A stretch of 33,990 nucleotides of DNA from Acidobacteriota bacterium (GTDB taxonomy: Bacteria > Actinomycetota > Acidimicrobiia > Acidimicrobiales > RAAP-2): assembly GCA_019352075.1 (NCBI GenBank), contig JABBOA010000007.1, positions 1 to 33,990 of the forward strand, written 5' to 3'. A program made the position numbers and the translations under genes. This document shows positions 7,339 to 16,389 of this stretch, piece after piece. Below the pieces are notes generated by a model. The model made no database searches. It saw only the letters and a program-made list of their open reading frames with translations, and was not told the DNA's origin. Every line of letters begins with the position of its first letter. The stretch's first letter is position 1.

Positions 7339-8367
7339 ATGAAGGTGGGATTGAGTACGGGCTACTGGTCGGCGGGACCACCGTCGGGCGTCATCGACGA
7401 TGTCGCGGCCGCAGAGAGGATCGGATTCGATTCGATTTGGACGTCGGAGGCCTACGGATCGGACGCCCTCACGCCGCTCGCGTGGTGGGGGGCCTCCACG
7501 ACGAGAGTTCGTCTGGGGACGGCGATCATGCAGATGTCGGCGCGCACGCCCACGGCGAGCGCCATGGCCGCCCTGACGATGGATCACCTCAGTGGGGGTC
7601 GTTTCATCCTGGGCCTGGGCGCGTCAGGTCCTCAGGTGGTCGAAGGTTGGTACGGTCAACCGTTCTCGCGGCCTCTGGCGCGCACCCGTGAGTATTTCGA
7701 CGTGGTCCGTCAGGTCATCGCGCGCGAGGAGCCCGTGGCGCTCGACGGTGAGTTCTACCGGTTGCCCTTTCGTGGGGGCACGGGACTGGGCAAATCGCTG
7801 AAGTCCACCGTCCATCCCCTGCGACGTGACATCCCCATCATGCTGGCCGCGGAGGGGCCCAGGAACGTTTCGCTGGCGGCGGAAATCGCCGATGGGTGGC
7901 TCCCACTGTGGTTCTCGCCCAAGAGCGACGGGTTCTATCGATCGGCACTCGCCGAGGGATTCGCCCGTCCCAGTAGTCGCCACCAGGGACTCGAGACTTT
8001 CGAGGTGATATCGCTACTGCCCGTCATCATCGCCGACGACGTCGAAGCGTGTGCCGACCTCCTGCGGCCCATGCTCGCGCTCTACATCGGTGCAATGGGC
8101 GCTCGCGAATCCAACTTCCATTTCGACGTCTTCGCGCGACTCGGCTACGAGGCGCCGTGCACCAAGATCCGCGATCTCTACCTCAGCGGCGCGAAGGGCG
8201 AGGCAATCAGGGCCGTGCCCACCGCGTTGGTCGAAGATGTTGCCCTCATCGGACCGCGCGACAAGGTCGCGGGTGAGGTCGCGCGGTGGAAGGAGACCGT
8301 GATCACGACCGCTCTCGTGTCGGGTCCCGCCTCGCAGTATCGAATGATCCTGGAGTTGCTCTCCTAG
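7339..8367 (+). CDS. LLM-class F420-dependent oxidoreductase (Rv3520c-like)
   Basis: A 342-residue luciferase-like TIM-barrel enzyme expected to use coenzyme F420 for hydride transfer to an unknown substrate. The start MKVGLSTGYW, then SEAYGSDALTPLAWWGASTTRVRLGTAI, ARTPTASAMAALTMDHLSGGRFILGLGASGPQVVEGWYGQ and PLARTREYFDVVRQV, match the mycobacterial Rv3520c-type subfamily as I know it. ATG 7339 was chosen over an upstream in-frame ATG/TTG region at 7243 because the homologous sequence begins there and GAGGGGGG lies at 7325-7332. An F420H2:NADP reductase-like gene follows 130 bp downstream, which could recycle F420 for it. F420 use is inferred from family, not tested. Confidence 0.9.
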   Translation: MKVGLSTGYWSAGPPSGVIDDVAAAERIGFDSIWTSEAYGSDALTPLAWWGASTTRVRLGTAIMQMSARTPTASAMAALTMDHLSGGRFILGLGASGPQVVEGWYGQPFSRPLARTREYFDVVRQVIAREEPVALDGEFYRLPFRGGTGLGKSLKSTVHPLRRDIPIMLAAEGPRNVSLAAEIADGWLPLWFSPKSDGFYRSALAEGFARPSSRHQGLETFEVISLLPVIIADDVEACADLLRPMLALYIGAMGARESNFHFDVFARLGYEAPCTKIRDLYLSGAKGEAIRAVPTALVEDVALIGPRDKVAGEVARWKETVITTALVSGPASQYRMILELLS

Positions 8368-8500
8368 ACATCCTTTCGAGGGTATGTCGCCGCGGCGCCG
8401 ACGCCCGTTGGGGTCCGCCCAGGGGCCAAATGTCACCGCTCGACACTGACGTCACTACCGTGGTAGTCGAGCAGTGTCACGCGAGGTAGAAGGAGACGAC

Positions 8501-9187
8501 GTGAAGATCGCAATTATCGGAGCAGGCAACATTGGTGGGAATCTGACCCGCCGCCTCACGCACCTGGGACACGAGGTGAGGGTCGCGAATTCCCGGGGAC
8601 CCGAGACCCTCGAGGAACTGACGACATCCACGGGAGCCGTCGGTGTTGACGTCGCGCACGTGGCCGACGGCGCCGAGGTCGTGGTCGTGGCGGTGCCGGA
8701 GAAGGTCGTGCCCCATCTGCCCGATGGCCTTCTCGCCGGGGCCCAGCCCGGGGTGGTCGTCGTAGACACCGGCAACTACTACCCCCAGCAACGTGACGGT
8801 CGGATCGCGGAGATCGAGGAGGGGGTGACCGAGAGCCGTTGGGTCGCCCAACAGATCGGTCATCCGGTTGTCAAGGCCTTCAACGGCATCTACGCCGCGA
8901 ACATCATCGACCGCGCCCGCCCCGAGGGCGATCTCGAGAGAATGGCGTTGCCGGTGGCGGGAGATGACGCGAGGGCCAAGGACGTGGTGATGGCGCTCAT
9001 CAACGAGTTGGGGTTCGACGCCGTCGACGCGGGTACCCTCGATGATTCCTGGCGTCAACAGCCCGGAACGCCGGTGTACGGCGCGACGACCGACGCGAAC
9101 GGCGTGCGCCTCGCGCTCGCCGCCGCGCACCACGTGCGAACCGAGGAGTGGCGCGCGCAGGGGACGGCTCGAGTTTCGCCCGCGTGA
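8501..9187 (+). CDS. F420H2:NADP+ oxidoreductase-like protein
   Basis: A 228-residue Rossmann protein. The nucleotide-binding glycine motif GAGNIGG is at 7-13, followed by HLGHEVRVANSRGPETL, where Asn-Ser-Arg after the second strand is the NADP-type pattern of this family. VVVVAVPEKVVPHLP and VVVDTGNYYPQQ complete the fold. The family includes archaeal and actinobacterial F420-dependent NADP reductases, which interconvert F420H2 and NADPH, and also related proteins of unknown substrate. GTG 8501 is chosen because GAAGGAG ends 8 bp upstream; GTG 8474 would place that site inside the gene. Position after an F420-dependent oxidoreductase supports a role in F420 recycling. Confidence 0.85.
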   Translation: MKIAIIGAGNIGGNLTRRLTHLGHEVRVANSRGPETLEELTTSTGAVGVDVAHVADGAEVVVVAVPEKVVPHLPDGLLAGAQPGVVVVDTGNYYPQQRDGRIAEIEEGVTESRWVAQQIGHPVVKAFNGIYAANIIDRARPEGDLERMALPVAGDDARAKDVVMALINELGFDAVDAGTLDDSWRQQPGTPVYGATTDANGVRLALAAAHHVRTEEWRAQGTARVSPA

Positions 9188-9249
9188 GGCGACACGTCGG
9201 TCCACGCCGGGCGGGCGAAGGTCAAGGAACGGGTGTGGCCCGTGCGGTT

Positions 9250-10002
9250 CTAGCGGTGAACCACACGCGCGACGAGCAACGCCAGGGCCAATAGGGGTCC
9301 GCCACGGCACAGGGTCTTGAGCGTGTTCTCCAGTGGCGCCAGGATGGTCTCGGCGTCGATGGCGACGCGCGAACCGTCGAGTCGGTACGCCACCCCTTCG
9401 ACTGACGAAGTGCGACGGCGAAGTTCTCGCGCCGGCGTCGAGAGTTGCTGTTGCGCCAGGGTCACCATGGCGCCGTATCCAGCGGCCAGCAGACTCGCCA
9501 CACTGAGGTTGTGGTGTTGCGCGTAGTAGGCGGTCACGATAGGAAAGGCACCCCAACTCACGACGACGACCGTACGGTGGTGCAGGCGCGCCCCGAAGAG
9601 TTCGAGGTTGTAGCCCACGGCCACGACGACCCCGACCACGATGAAGGCGGCGAGCCAACCTCCGACGACGAATACGCCCACGACGCCGAGGGCGACCGCA
9701 CCACCCAGACCAACGATCGCCGCAGCCACGAGTTGCCAGTTCGGCAGGCGTGTACCCAGAGGCCGCCCGTGCAACTCGTCGAGGCAGTGCGCACCGATAC
9801 CCACGGCCAGGAAGAACGCCGCGACGGTGGCGCCCAAACGCGCCAAGTTCACGGGTCCACTGAGGCATGCTCCGAGGGTGACGAGCGAGAGGTGCAAGAG
9901 CGTGTAGGGCGGGTGCAGGACGCTCCACCAGTCTCGCAACGCCCCGCGGCCCAGGAAACGCGGTCGCGCGTAGTAGGCCGGGGGAGAAAGGGCGTCGTCC
10001 AC
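9250..10002 (-). CDS. Polytopic membrane protein, possibly UbiA-like
   Basis: About 250 residues with six or seven hydrophobic spans separated by short loops. After the first spans comes GAHCLDELHGRPLGTRLP, placed like the NDxxD...RPL segment of UbiA prenyltransferases but with only part of the acidic motif. A later GYNLELFGARLHHRTVVVVSWGAFP resembles the second UbiA loop. Assignment to UbiA is therefore tentative. GTG 10002 lies two bases after the stop of the UbiE-like methyltransferase gene, with GGGA about nine bases upstream. Open frame continues further upstream but overlaps the methyltransferase. The pair recalls menaquinone-type prenylation and methylation, though a dedicated pathway cannot be named. 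Confidence 0.65.
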   Translation of the reverse strand: MDDALSPPAYYARPRFLGRGALRDWWSVLHPPYTLLHLSLVTLGACLSGPVNLARLGATVAAFFLAVGIGAHCLDELHGRPLGTRLPNWQLVAAAIVGLGGAVALGVVGVFVVGGWLAAFIVVGVVVAVGYNLELFGARLHHRTVVVVSWGAFPIVTAYYAQHHNLSVASLLAAGYGAMVTLAQQQLSTPARELRRRTSSVEGVAYRLDGSRVAIDAETILAPLENTLKTLCRGGPLLALALLVARVVHR

Positions 10003-10004
10003 CG

Positions 10005-10754
10005 CTAGTCCCGACGGTAGCCCGAGATCACGACGCCCCCGCCGAGACTCATCCGTCGAACCTCCACGTGTTCGATGCCGGCGTGACGCCACGCCTCGCG
10101 CGTCCACTCGAGGGAGTAGCGACGGTAGTGCTGGGAGATGGAGGGTCCCAGGAATCGACCCACGCCCCACCACGCCCTCCCTCCCGTCAAGAAACCGCCG
10201 ACGGGTAAGAGTAGACGCGTGTACAGCCACCACGACCCGCGCCACCACCACCGCCGTGGCACCGCGAATTCGAGCGACGAGATCGCCCCACCCGGCTTGA
10301 CCACTCGCGCGATCTCGCGAATCGTGGCCGCCGGGTCATCGACGTAGCGCAGCAGGTAGGTGAAGGTCAACGCATCGAAAGTGGCATCGGCGAAAGGCAA
10401 CTGTTCCGCTCGTGCGCGCACGAAGTTGACGCGCGGACCCCACGATCCGCGATTGAGGAGATGACGTCCTCGCCTCAGCATCGGCTCGCTGAGATCGACC
10501 CCCACGATCCGCGCGCGCGTCGTGACGGCCAGCCTCTTCGTGACGGCACCGGTGCCGCAGGCGACGTCGAGGACGAGTTGCGGCTCCACGCCCACCACCC
10601 GCTGGACCATGGCCGAACGCCAGCGACGATCCTGACCGAGGGAGAGCACGGTGGCCAGGGCGTTGTAGCGGACCGGTAGGGGAGCGAAGAGTTCTTGGGA
10701 GAACTCATTGGGGGCTCGACGTGACGATTGGCCCCCGTGGCGCACTACTCGCAT
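10005..10754 (-). CDS. UbiE/MenG-like SAM-dependent methyltransferase
   Basis: A 249-residue class I methyltransferase. Motif I is VLDVACGTG at 61-69, followed by RIVGVDLSEPMLRRG, then LPFADATFDALTFTYLLRYVDDPAATIREIARVVKPGG, the exact layout of UbiE/MenG enzymes that C-methylate quinone precursors. The N-terminal FAPLPVRYNALATVLSLGQDRRWR also fits that family. The C-terminal part includes an unusual Trp/Arg-rich stretch (RRWWWRGSWWLYTR) that may sit at the membrane. ATG 10754 has GGAGGG just upstream; longer frames upstream lack homology. It is followed two bases later by a membrane protein gene, so they are probably co-transcribed. The substrate, menaquinone or another prenylated aromatic, is not fixed by sequence. 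Confidence 0.85.
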   Translation of the reverse strand: MRVVRHGGQSSRRAPNEFSQELFAPLPVRYNALATVLSLGQDRRWRSAMVQRVVGVEPQLVLDVACGTGAVTKRLAVTTRARIVGVDLSEPMLRRGRHLLNRGSWGPRVNFVRARAEQLPFADATFDALTFTYLLRYVDDPAATIREIARVVKPGGAISSLEFAVPRRWWWRGSWWLYTRLLLPVGGFLTGGRAWWGVGRFLGPSISQHYRRYSLEWTREAWRHAGIEHVEVRRMSLGGGVVISGYRRD

Positions 10755-11492
10755 CGACCCTCCGCAACTTTGCGCCTGGTGGTACCCACATTCACTCCTC
10801 TCGCTCACGGAGCCTAGGGCCGACGCGACGACTCTGGCGCCATCGACGACCCGCATCGCCAAAGACGGTTTAGCGGCCAGAGTCGCCTGACGTGACGCGC
10901 TGGAGGAATCATCGCGTGCCGACTTGCGCCGAAGTGCGTCTCGATGCGCCGGTCGAGCGGGGGGCGGATCGACGGGCACATCAAGGCGCGCGACGGATGA
11001 GCAGCACGTGAACGACGTGAGACTGGTGGTGAGACGAGGGCCGAGAGGTGGTTCGCTCATAGCGGTCCATGTCCGAGGTATCACCCCGCGCCCGACCAGG
11101 GCAAGGCACCGCTGAAGGACCGAGCGACGAGTCCACTTCGTCAGTTGCGGACGCCCACGAAGTCCTCGGGCCAGACCCCCGGCGCTCACGTCCTGCATGG
11201 TTGAGCGATCGCGCGACGGCCGAATGACGCAAGTCGCGCCCCACGACACCAACGTCCTCGGCCAGTGGCGCGACCCAGCTCGGCTGACCTCACGCGTGCG
11301 CGCAGTGGCGATGAACGGTGCCGAGTTTGTGACCTCTCGCGGGGTTGATGAGGAGGTGCCAGCATCCCGACTACACCGCTCGGCAATGTCAGGCTCGGAC
11401 TTAGTACCCTACGGCGTCGATAACGACGTGCACCGTTCGTAGGACAATCGAGTAGAGCGCAAATTCGAATGCGTTGTGATCAAGGAGGCAGT
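10755..11492. other. 738-bp region without a supported gene
   Basis: Frames on both strands give Arg/Ser-rich shadow products with no family motif and no good start. It may include a decayed gene, but I could not recognise one. The right end must carry the promoter of the arc operon. Confidence 0.5.
11408..11443 (+). promoter_or_regulatory. Nested inverted repeat upstream of arc operon
   Basis: CCTACG (11408-11413) and CGTAGG (11438-11443) flank an inner hairpin CGTCG-ATAA-CGACG (11415-11428). It lies 50 bp before the antiporter start codon and may be an operator or a leader RNA structure. Function is unknown. Confidence 0.35.
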
Positions 11493-13046
11493 ATGTCCTT
11501 ACTTAACTCCCGTTCCTCGTCACGAGACGAGATTCCCACTGAGGCCCTCTCCGAGCGAGGACAGCAGAAGGCCCATGTCCTCGGGCTGAGTTCAGCCACG
11601 GCGCTGGTGATCGGCAGCATTGTGGGCACCGGAGTCTTCACGATGCCCGCCGTCCTCGCGGGTGCGGGCACCATGGGCATCGCCGTTCTGGCGGTGATCG
11701 CGGTGGGCGCCATGTTGCTGGCCGTCTTGTTCGGGCAACTCACCAAGCGCGTCCCCAACAGCGACGGTGGGGTCTACGCGTACACCCGACACGAATTCGG
11801 CGACTTCGCCGGGTACCTCGTCGGATGGTGCTACTGGATCCAATCCTGGGCGGGCAACGCCGCGATCGTCTCGTCGTGGGTCTTCTACGTCAACGCCCTG
11901 TTCAAGTCGTCGAACCCGAGTGGTCTGCAGAACTGGAGCATCGCCATGGTGGGTCTGTGGATTCCCGCCGTCATCAACCTCTCCGGAGTGCGACACATGG
12001 CCTGGTTCCAGAACATCACGGTCGTCTTGAAGTTCCTGCCGTTGCTCTTCGTGGGGGTCGTCGGTTGGTTCTTCGTCGCGAAGGCGAACTTCGGCCCGTT
12101 CAACGCCTCGGGTGGCAGCCTCTATAACGGCATCGGCATCGCGGCGGGCGTCGCGCTCTTCTCCTTCATCGGTGTGGAGGCGGCGGCCATCACGGCCAAG
12201 CGGGTCAGGGACCCGCGCACCAACGTCCTGCGGGCGTCAGTGATTGGCACCGTCGCCAGCGCCGGACTGTACGTGCTGGTCACTGCGGCCGTCATGGGTC
12301 TGGTGAATCACAACACCCTGGTGAACACCGGATCGCCCTTCGTCAACGCCTTCGAAGCGATGTTCCCCAACAGTGCGTGGGCGGGGCAGTTCGTGGCGGG
12401 GGTGGCGGTCGTCTCGGGTCTGGGAGCGCTGATCGCCTGGACGTTGATCGTCTCGGAGACCTCGCGCGCGATCGCCCAGGACGACCTGTTCCCGCGACCG
12501 TTCGCGTGGTCCGATAAGCGCGGCACGGCGTGGTTCGGCATCCTGGTCGGCACCGCGTTACCGTCGCTGCTGATGCTCTGGCGCTATTCAATGAGCTCGG
12601 GTCTCACGGTCTTCACGTACCTGGTGAACCTCAGCGTCGTCACGGTCGCCATCCCGTACTTCTTCTCCTCGATCGCCCAGTTGACGTTCCTGGTGTCCAA
12701 GCGTCGACACGTGCAGGGTTGGCAGTTGGCCCGCGACCTGTCTGTGGCGGGCGCCAGCGTGCTCTTCTCGATGTGGGTGACCTTCGCCTCGGGCTACCAG
12801 GTCGTGTATCAGGCACTCGTCGTCTTGCTGGCGGGACTGGTTCTCTACGCGTTCTTGAACGCCCGCCGTCAGGGACTGGGCGAAAGCCCGATACCCGTCG
12901 ATCTGCCGGATGAGGTTCCCGTGGCGTGGCACGCCGAAGTATTGGCCCACGATGAGGTCCAGTCCGTAGGACGAGACCCGGTCGCACCAACCGACCGAGG
13001 TCCAGCAGTGACGACGAAGGGTTCAGGCAATGACGTTGCACGTTGA
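11493..13046 (+). CDS. arcD: APC-family arginine/ornithine antiporter-type permease
   Basis: A 517-residue amino acid permease with about 12 membrane spans. The first helix carries the unwound substrate motif GSIVGTGVF, and the next loops read [35 protein letters not shown], as in basic amino acid/polyamine antiporters (ArcD, AdiC). It should import arginine in exchange for ornithine for the deiminase pathway. The start ATG 11493 has AAGGAGG six bases upstream. Its last 17 bases overlap the start of arcA in another frame, so the genes are translationally coupled. The cytoplasmic C-terminal tail, about 60 residues from PDEVPVAW, is hydrophilic. Substrate is inferred mainly from the operon. Confidence 0.88.
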   Translation: MSLLNSRSSSRDEIPTEALSERGQQKAHVLGLSSATALVIGSIVGTGVFTMPAVLAGAGTMGIAVLAVIAVGAMLLAVLFGQLTKRVPNSDGGVYAYTRHEFGDFAGYLVGWCYWIQSWAGNAAIVSSWVFYVNALFKSSNPSGLQNWSIAMVGLWIPAVINLSGVRHMAWFQNITVVLKFLPLLFVGVVGWFFVAKANFGPFNASGGSLYNGIGIAAGVALFSFIGVEAAAITAKRVRDPRTNVLRASVIGTVASAGLYVLVTAAVMGLVNHNTLVNTGSPFVNAFEAMFPNSAWAGQFVAGVAVVSGLGALIAWTLIVSETSRAIAQDDLFPRPFAWSDKRGTAWFGILVGTALPSLLMLWRYSMSSGLTVFTYLVNLSVVTVAIPYFFSSIAQLTFLVSKRRHVQGWQLARDLSVAGASVLFSMWVTFASGYQVVYQALVVLLAGLVLYAFLNARRQGLGESPIPVDLPDEVPVAWHAEVLAHDEVQSVGRDPVAPTDRGPAVTTKGSGNDVAR

Positions 13047-14247
13047 TTCCGAAGTAGGTCGACTCACCCAGGCGATTCTTCACCGTCCGGGCCTCGAACT
13101 CTCTCGGCTGACGCCGTCGAACATCGACGGCCTGCTGTTCGACGACGTGTTGTGGGCCAAGAAGGCCCGTGAAGAACACGACGCCTTCGCGCAAGCGTTA
13201 CGCGACAAGGGCGTCCGCGTCCATCTGTTCGGTGAACTGCTCGCCGACGTCGTGTCGCTCGAGGAGGGGCGGTCGTTCGTCCTCGACTCGTTGTGCACCG
13301 ACGACCAGATCGGTCCGTCGCTGGCGGGGCCCGTTCGCCAGCTCTTGGACGACCTCGACGGGGAGAAGTTGGCGGAGTTCCTCGTCGGTGGGATCTTGAA
13401 GGCGGACTTGGCGCCGCTGCGCGCGAAGAGTCTCTCCTGGGAGCAGTTGCGCGCCGATGACTTCGTCTTGGCGCCGCTACCGAACACGCTGTTCCAGCGC
13501 GACAATTCGTGTTGGATCTACGGGGGCGTGACCATCAACCCGATGGCCAAGGCAGCGCGTCGACGTGAGTCACTGCACACCCGGGCCGTCTACCGATTCC
13601 ATCCACTCTTCAAGGACGAGAAGTTCGACCTGCTGCTCGACCTCGAGGGGCTGAACCATTCGGCGACGATTGAAGGAGGGGACGTGCACGTCGTGGGACA
13701 CGGGACGGTGATGATCGGCATGGGCGAGCGCACCACGCCCATCGGAGTGGAGATCCTGACTCGTCGATTGTTCGAAACGGGTCAAGCGTCTCGCGTCATT
13801 GCTATCGAACTGCCCCACAGCCACGCCTTCATGCACCTGGACACGGTGATGACGATGATCGACCGCGCCACCTTCGTGCTCTACCCGTATTTCGACAAGA
13901 ACCTGCGCAGTTGGACGATCGTCCCCGGCGACGCGCCCGACGAGATCGCTCTGTCACCGAACGATGACCTGTGGGCGACCCTGGCCCAGATCCTCGAGGT
14001 CGAACGCGTGACGGTTCTGACCACCGACGAGGACCTCCGCGCCGCCGAGCGCGAGCAGTGGGACGACGGGACGAACTTCCTCGCCGTGGCGCCGGGCGTC
14101 ATCGTGGGCTACGACCGCAATGTGGCGACCAACACGATGCTGCGAAAGAACGGCATCGAGGTCGTCACGATCGAGGGCAGTGAACTGGGTCGAGGACGTG
14201 GCGGACCCCGGTGCATGACCTGTCCGATCGAACGAGTGAGCGCGTGA
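13030..14247 (+). CDS. arcA: Arginine deiminase
   Basis: The enzyme hydrolyses arginine to citrulline and ammonia. All family landmarks are present in 405 residues: the N-terminal [40 protein letters not shown], the substrate-binding [20 protein letters not shown] with the catalytic His, and the C-terminal GPRCMTCP with nucleophile Cys395. [12 protein letters not shown] replaces the more usual FTRDxSxWI. The ATG at 13030 lies inside the end of the antiporter gene, and the TGA stop overlaps the arcB ATG by one base (TGATG). This tight packing supports one operon arcD-arcA-arcB-arcC. Confidence 0.97.
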   Translation: MTLHVDSEVGRLTQAILHRPGLELSRLTPSNIDGLLFDDVLWAKKAREEHDAFAQALRDKGVRVHLFGELLADVVSLEEGRSFVLDSLCTDDQIGPSLAGPVRQLLDDLDGEKLAEFLVGGILKADLAPLRAKSLSWEQLRADDFVLAPLPNTLFQRDNSCWIYGGVTINPMAKAARRRESLHTRAVYRFHPLFKDEKFDLLLDLEGLNHSATIEGGDVHVVGHGTVMIGMGERTTPIGVEILTRRLFETGQASRVIAIELPHSHAFMHLDTVMTMIDRATFVLYPYFDKNLRSWTIVPGDAPDEIALSPNDDLWATLAQILEVERVTVLTTDEDLRAAEREQWDDGTNFLAVAPGVIVGYDRNVATNTMLRKNGIEVVTIEGSELGRGRGGPRCMTCPIERVSA

Positions 14248-15266
14248 TGACGCAGTCCGGCGTCGAATCCAGCCTCAAGGGCCGAAGTCTCCTTGAGGAC
14301 GCCGACCTCACCAAGGAGCAGTACGTCGGTCTGCTCGGTCTGAGTGAACGACTGCGCCACGAGAAGAGGTCGGCGACCGAGAGGGAACGTTTGAGGGGCA
14401 AGAACATTGCCCTGATCTTCGAGAAGTCCTCCACGCGTACCAGATCGGCCTTTGAAGTGGCGGCCTACGACCAAGGTGCTCGCGTGACCTACCTCGGGCC
14501 CGGCGAGTCCCAGATGGGCCACAAGGAGACCGTGAGGGACACTGCGCGCGTCCTGGGTCGTATCTATGACGGCATTGAGTTCCGGGGATACGCCCACCGC
14601 GACGTGCAACTGTTGGCCGAGTATTCGAACGTGCCGGTCTGGAACGGCCTCACCGACACCTGGCATCCGACGCAGTTACTGGCCGACATGCTCACCATCA
14701 GAGACCACTGCACCAAGCCGCTTGAAGAAGTGAAACTGGCCTACCTGGGCGACGCCCGCAACAATACGGCGAATTCCCTGCTCTGCGCGGGCGCGCTGCT
14801 GGGCCTGGACGTGCGGATGGGCGCTCCCACCCACTTACAACCCGCGAAGGAGATCGAGATGATCGCGCGGGACCTGGCGAGGTCCTCCGGCGCGGCGATT
14901 GCGATCACGACGAACGTGCAGGAGGCCGTCGCGGCAGCCGACTTCATCTACACCGACGTCTGGGTGTCGATGGGCGAGCCGACCGAGTCCTGGTCCGAAC
15001 GGATCGACGCCCTGCGTCCGTACCAGGTGAATTCGGACGTGATGCAGGCGTCGGGCAATCCTGATGTTCGATTCATGCACTGTCTCCCGGCGCTGCACAA
15101 CACCGACACGGACGTCGGCGCCCAACTCCATGAGCAGTACGGCCTGGACGCCCTCGAGGTGACCGATGAGGTCTTCGAGTCCGCGGCGTCGATCGTATTT
15201 GACCAGGCGGAGAACCGCCTCCACACGATCAAGGCCCTCCTGGTCGCGACCTTGACGGGAGTTTGA
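14247..15266 (+). CDS. arcB: Ornithine carbamoyltransferase (catabolic)
   Basis: In this operon the enzyme would run in the catabolic direction, splitting citrulline with phosphate into ornithine and carbamoyl phosphate. The 339-residue sequence has the carbamoyl-phosphate loop [10 protein letters not shown] near residues 60-69, GMRGYAH-like [41 protein letters not shown] and the active-site [15 protein letters not shown]. The ornithine loop DVWVSMGEP is intact. ATG 14247 overlaps the arcA stop by one base; an in-frame ATG at 14211 would extend it into arcA without homology. Its own stop (15264-15266) overlaps the beginning of the carbamate kinase gene. Confidence 0.96.
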   Translation: MTQSGVESSLKGRSLLEDADLTKEQYVGLLGLSERLRHEKRSATERERLRGKNIALIFEKSSTRTRSAFEVAAYDQGARVTYLGPGESQMGHKETVRDTARVLGRIYDGIEFRGYAHRDVQLLAEYSNVPVWNGLTDTWHPTQLLADMLTIRDHCTKPLEEVKLAYLGDARNNTANSLLCAGALLGLDVRMGAPTHLQPAKEIEMIARDLARSSGAAIAITTNVQEAVAAADFIYTDVWVSMGEPTESWSERIDALRPYQVNSDVMQASGNPDVRFMHCLPALHNTDTDVGAQLHEQYGLDALEVTDEVFESAASIVFDQAENRLHTIKALLVATLTGV

Positions 15267-15267
15267 G

Positions 15268-16167
15268 ATTCTTATCGTTGCGGCACTCGGTGGAAACGCT
15301 CTCCTGCAGAGGGGCGAGCAACCCTCGGCGCAAATCCAACAGCACCACGTCACCGACGCGGTCCAGCAACTCGCCCGCATCTGCGAGGGCAACGAGGTCA
15401 TCGTCACCCACGGCAACGGCCCCCAAGTGGGAATGCTGGCGCTCGAGAGCGCCAATGATCCCGTCCTCAGCCAGCCCTTCCCCTTCGACGTCCTGGGCGC
15501 ACAGACCCAGGGCATGATCGGCTACTGGCTGGTCCAGGCCCTGGGCAACGTCCTGCAGCGTCGGGTCGTCGCGTTGCTGACGCAGACGGTGGTCGACGGC
15601 GACGACCCGGCCTTCCACGACCCCACCAAGTTCGTGGGTCGCGGCTACTCGCGCGATGAGGCCATTCGCGTGGACGGTGGTACGTGGATCATCAAGAGGG
15701 ACGGCGATCGCTGGCGTCGGGTCGTGGCGTCCCCCGAACCCGTGGATATTGTCGAGATCGCCACCGTGAAGGACCTCGTCGAAGCCGGCACCATCGTCGT
15801 GTGCGCCGGCGGAGGCGGCATTCCGGTCGTGCGCAACGCGACGGGGAGCCTCGAGGGAGTGGAAGCGGTCATCGACAAGGACCTGGCCGCTTCGTTGCTG
15901 GCCCGCGCGGTCGGCGCTGACGCCCTGTTGCTGCTCACTGACGTCCCGGCCGTCTTCGGAGACTATGGGCTGGCGACCCAGTACCCGTTGCGCCAGGTCA
16001 CCGTCGCTCAACTGCGCTCGATGAACTTCGCCGCTGGATCGATGGGCCCCAAGGTGGAGGCCGTGTGTCGCTTCGTCGAGGTCACCGGCCGCCACGGGTC
16101 CATCGGCACCTTCGACGATGCGCCGGGGCTTCTGCGCGGCACCGCGGGCACGACCGTCGTCGCGTGA
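15268..16167 (+). CDS. arcC: Carbamate kinase, with no canonical start codon
   Basis: Carbamate kinase transfers phosphate from carbamoyl phosphate to ADP, the ATP-yielding step of the deiminase pathway. The reading frame gives ILIVAALGGNALLQRGE, VIVTHGNGPQVGMLAL, GAQTQGMIGYW, the GRGYS loop, VCAGGGGIPV, DKDLAASLLARAVGADALLLLTDVPAV and AGSMGPKVEA, a complete family set of about 299 residues. The frame is closed upstream by TGA at 15253-15255, and between it and the GGN motif there is no ATG, GTG or TTG in frame. ATT at 15268 is preceded by GGGAG at 15257-15261 with 6-bp spacing. The first in-frame canonical codon is GTG 15427, which would remove the GGN phosphate loop. A TTG at 15263 overlapping the arcB stop is out of frame by one base. 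Either AUU initiation or a one-base frameshift is needed. Confidence 0.85.
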   Translation: MLIVAALGGNALLQRGEQPSAQIQQHHVTDAVQQLARICEGNEVIVTHGNGPQVGMLALESANDPVLSQPFPFDVLGAQTQGMIGYWLVQALGNVLQRRVVALLTQTVVDGDDPAFHDPTKFVGRGYSRDEAIRVDGGTWIIKRDGDRWRRVVASPEPVDIVEIATVKDLVEAGTIVVCAGGGGIPVVRNATGSLEGVEAVIDKDLAASLLARAVGADALLLLTDVPAVFGDYGLATQYPLRQVTVAQLRSMNFAAGSMGPKVEAVCRFVEVTGRHGSIGTFDDAPGLLRGTAGTTVVA

Positions 16168-16296
16168 ACCGCTGACGCGACGGTTCTGCGCGTCGATCGC
16201 GGGTCTCGAGCACGGGGCCGCCAACGCACTCGGGGGACCTCGCGAGTGGCCACGGTGGCTTCTCAGAATCAATCGATGGAGTTGGCGGATCCATGA

Positions 16297-16312
16297 AGTG
16301 ACTCAAGTCACT
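16297..16312. promoter_or_regulatory. 16-bp inverted repeat ahead of the PAS sensor gene
   Basis: AGTGACT (16297-16303) and AGTCACT (16306-16312) are perfect inverted arms around CA. The site is about 80 bp upstream of the PAS/GAF gene and could be an operator. The rest of the 222-bp gap after arcC shows no gene. Confidence 0.45.
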
Positions 16313-16389
16313 GGGGAGTTCGGTGCCACTCGGTCATCATGGGAGGGGGGAATCCGCCCGGGACCGACCAAACGCGCCGAAGGGGATTG

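Noticed and set aside
9188-9249. Possible terminator between convergent genes
   Set aside because: The 62-bp gap is GC-rich, but I could not find a clean stem long enough to call.
8477-9928. 483-codon minus-strand frame across the F420 reductase-like gene and the membrane protein gene
   Set aside because: Product is Arg/Gly-rich without motifs and overlaps two better supported genes, one on each strand.
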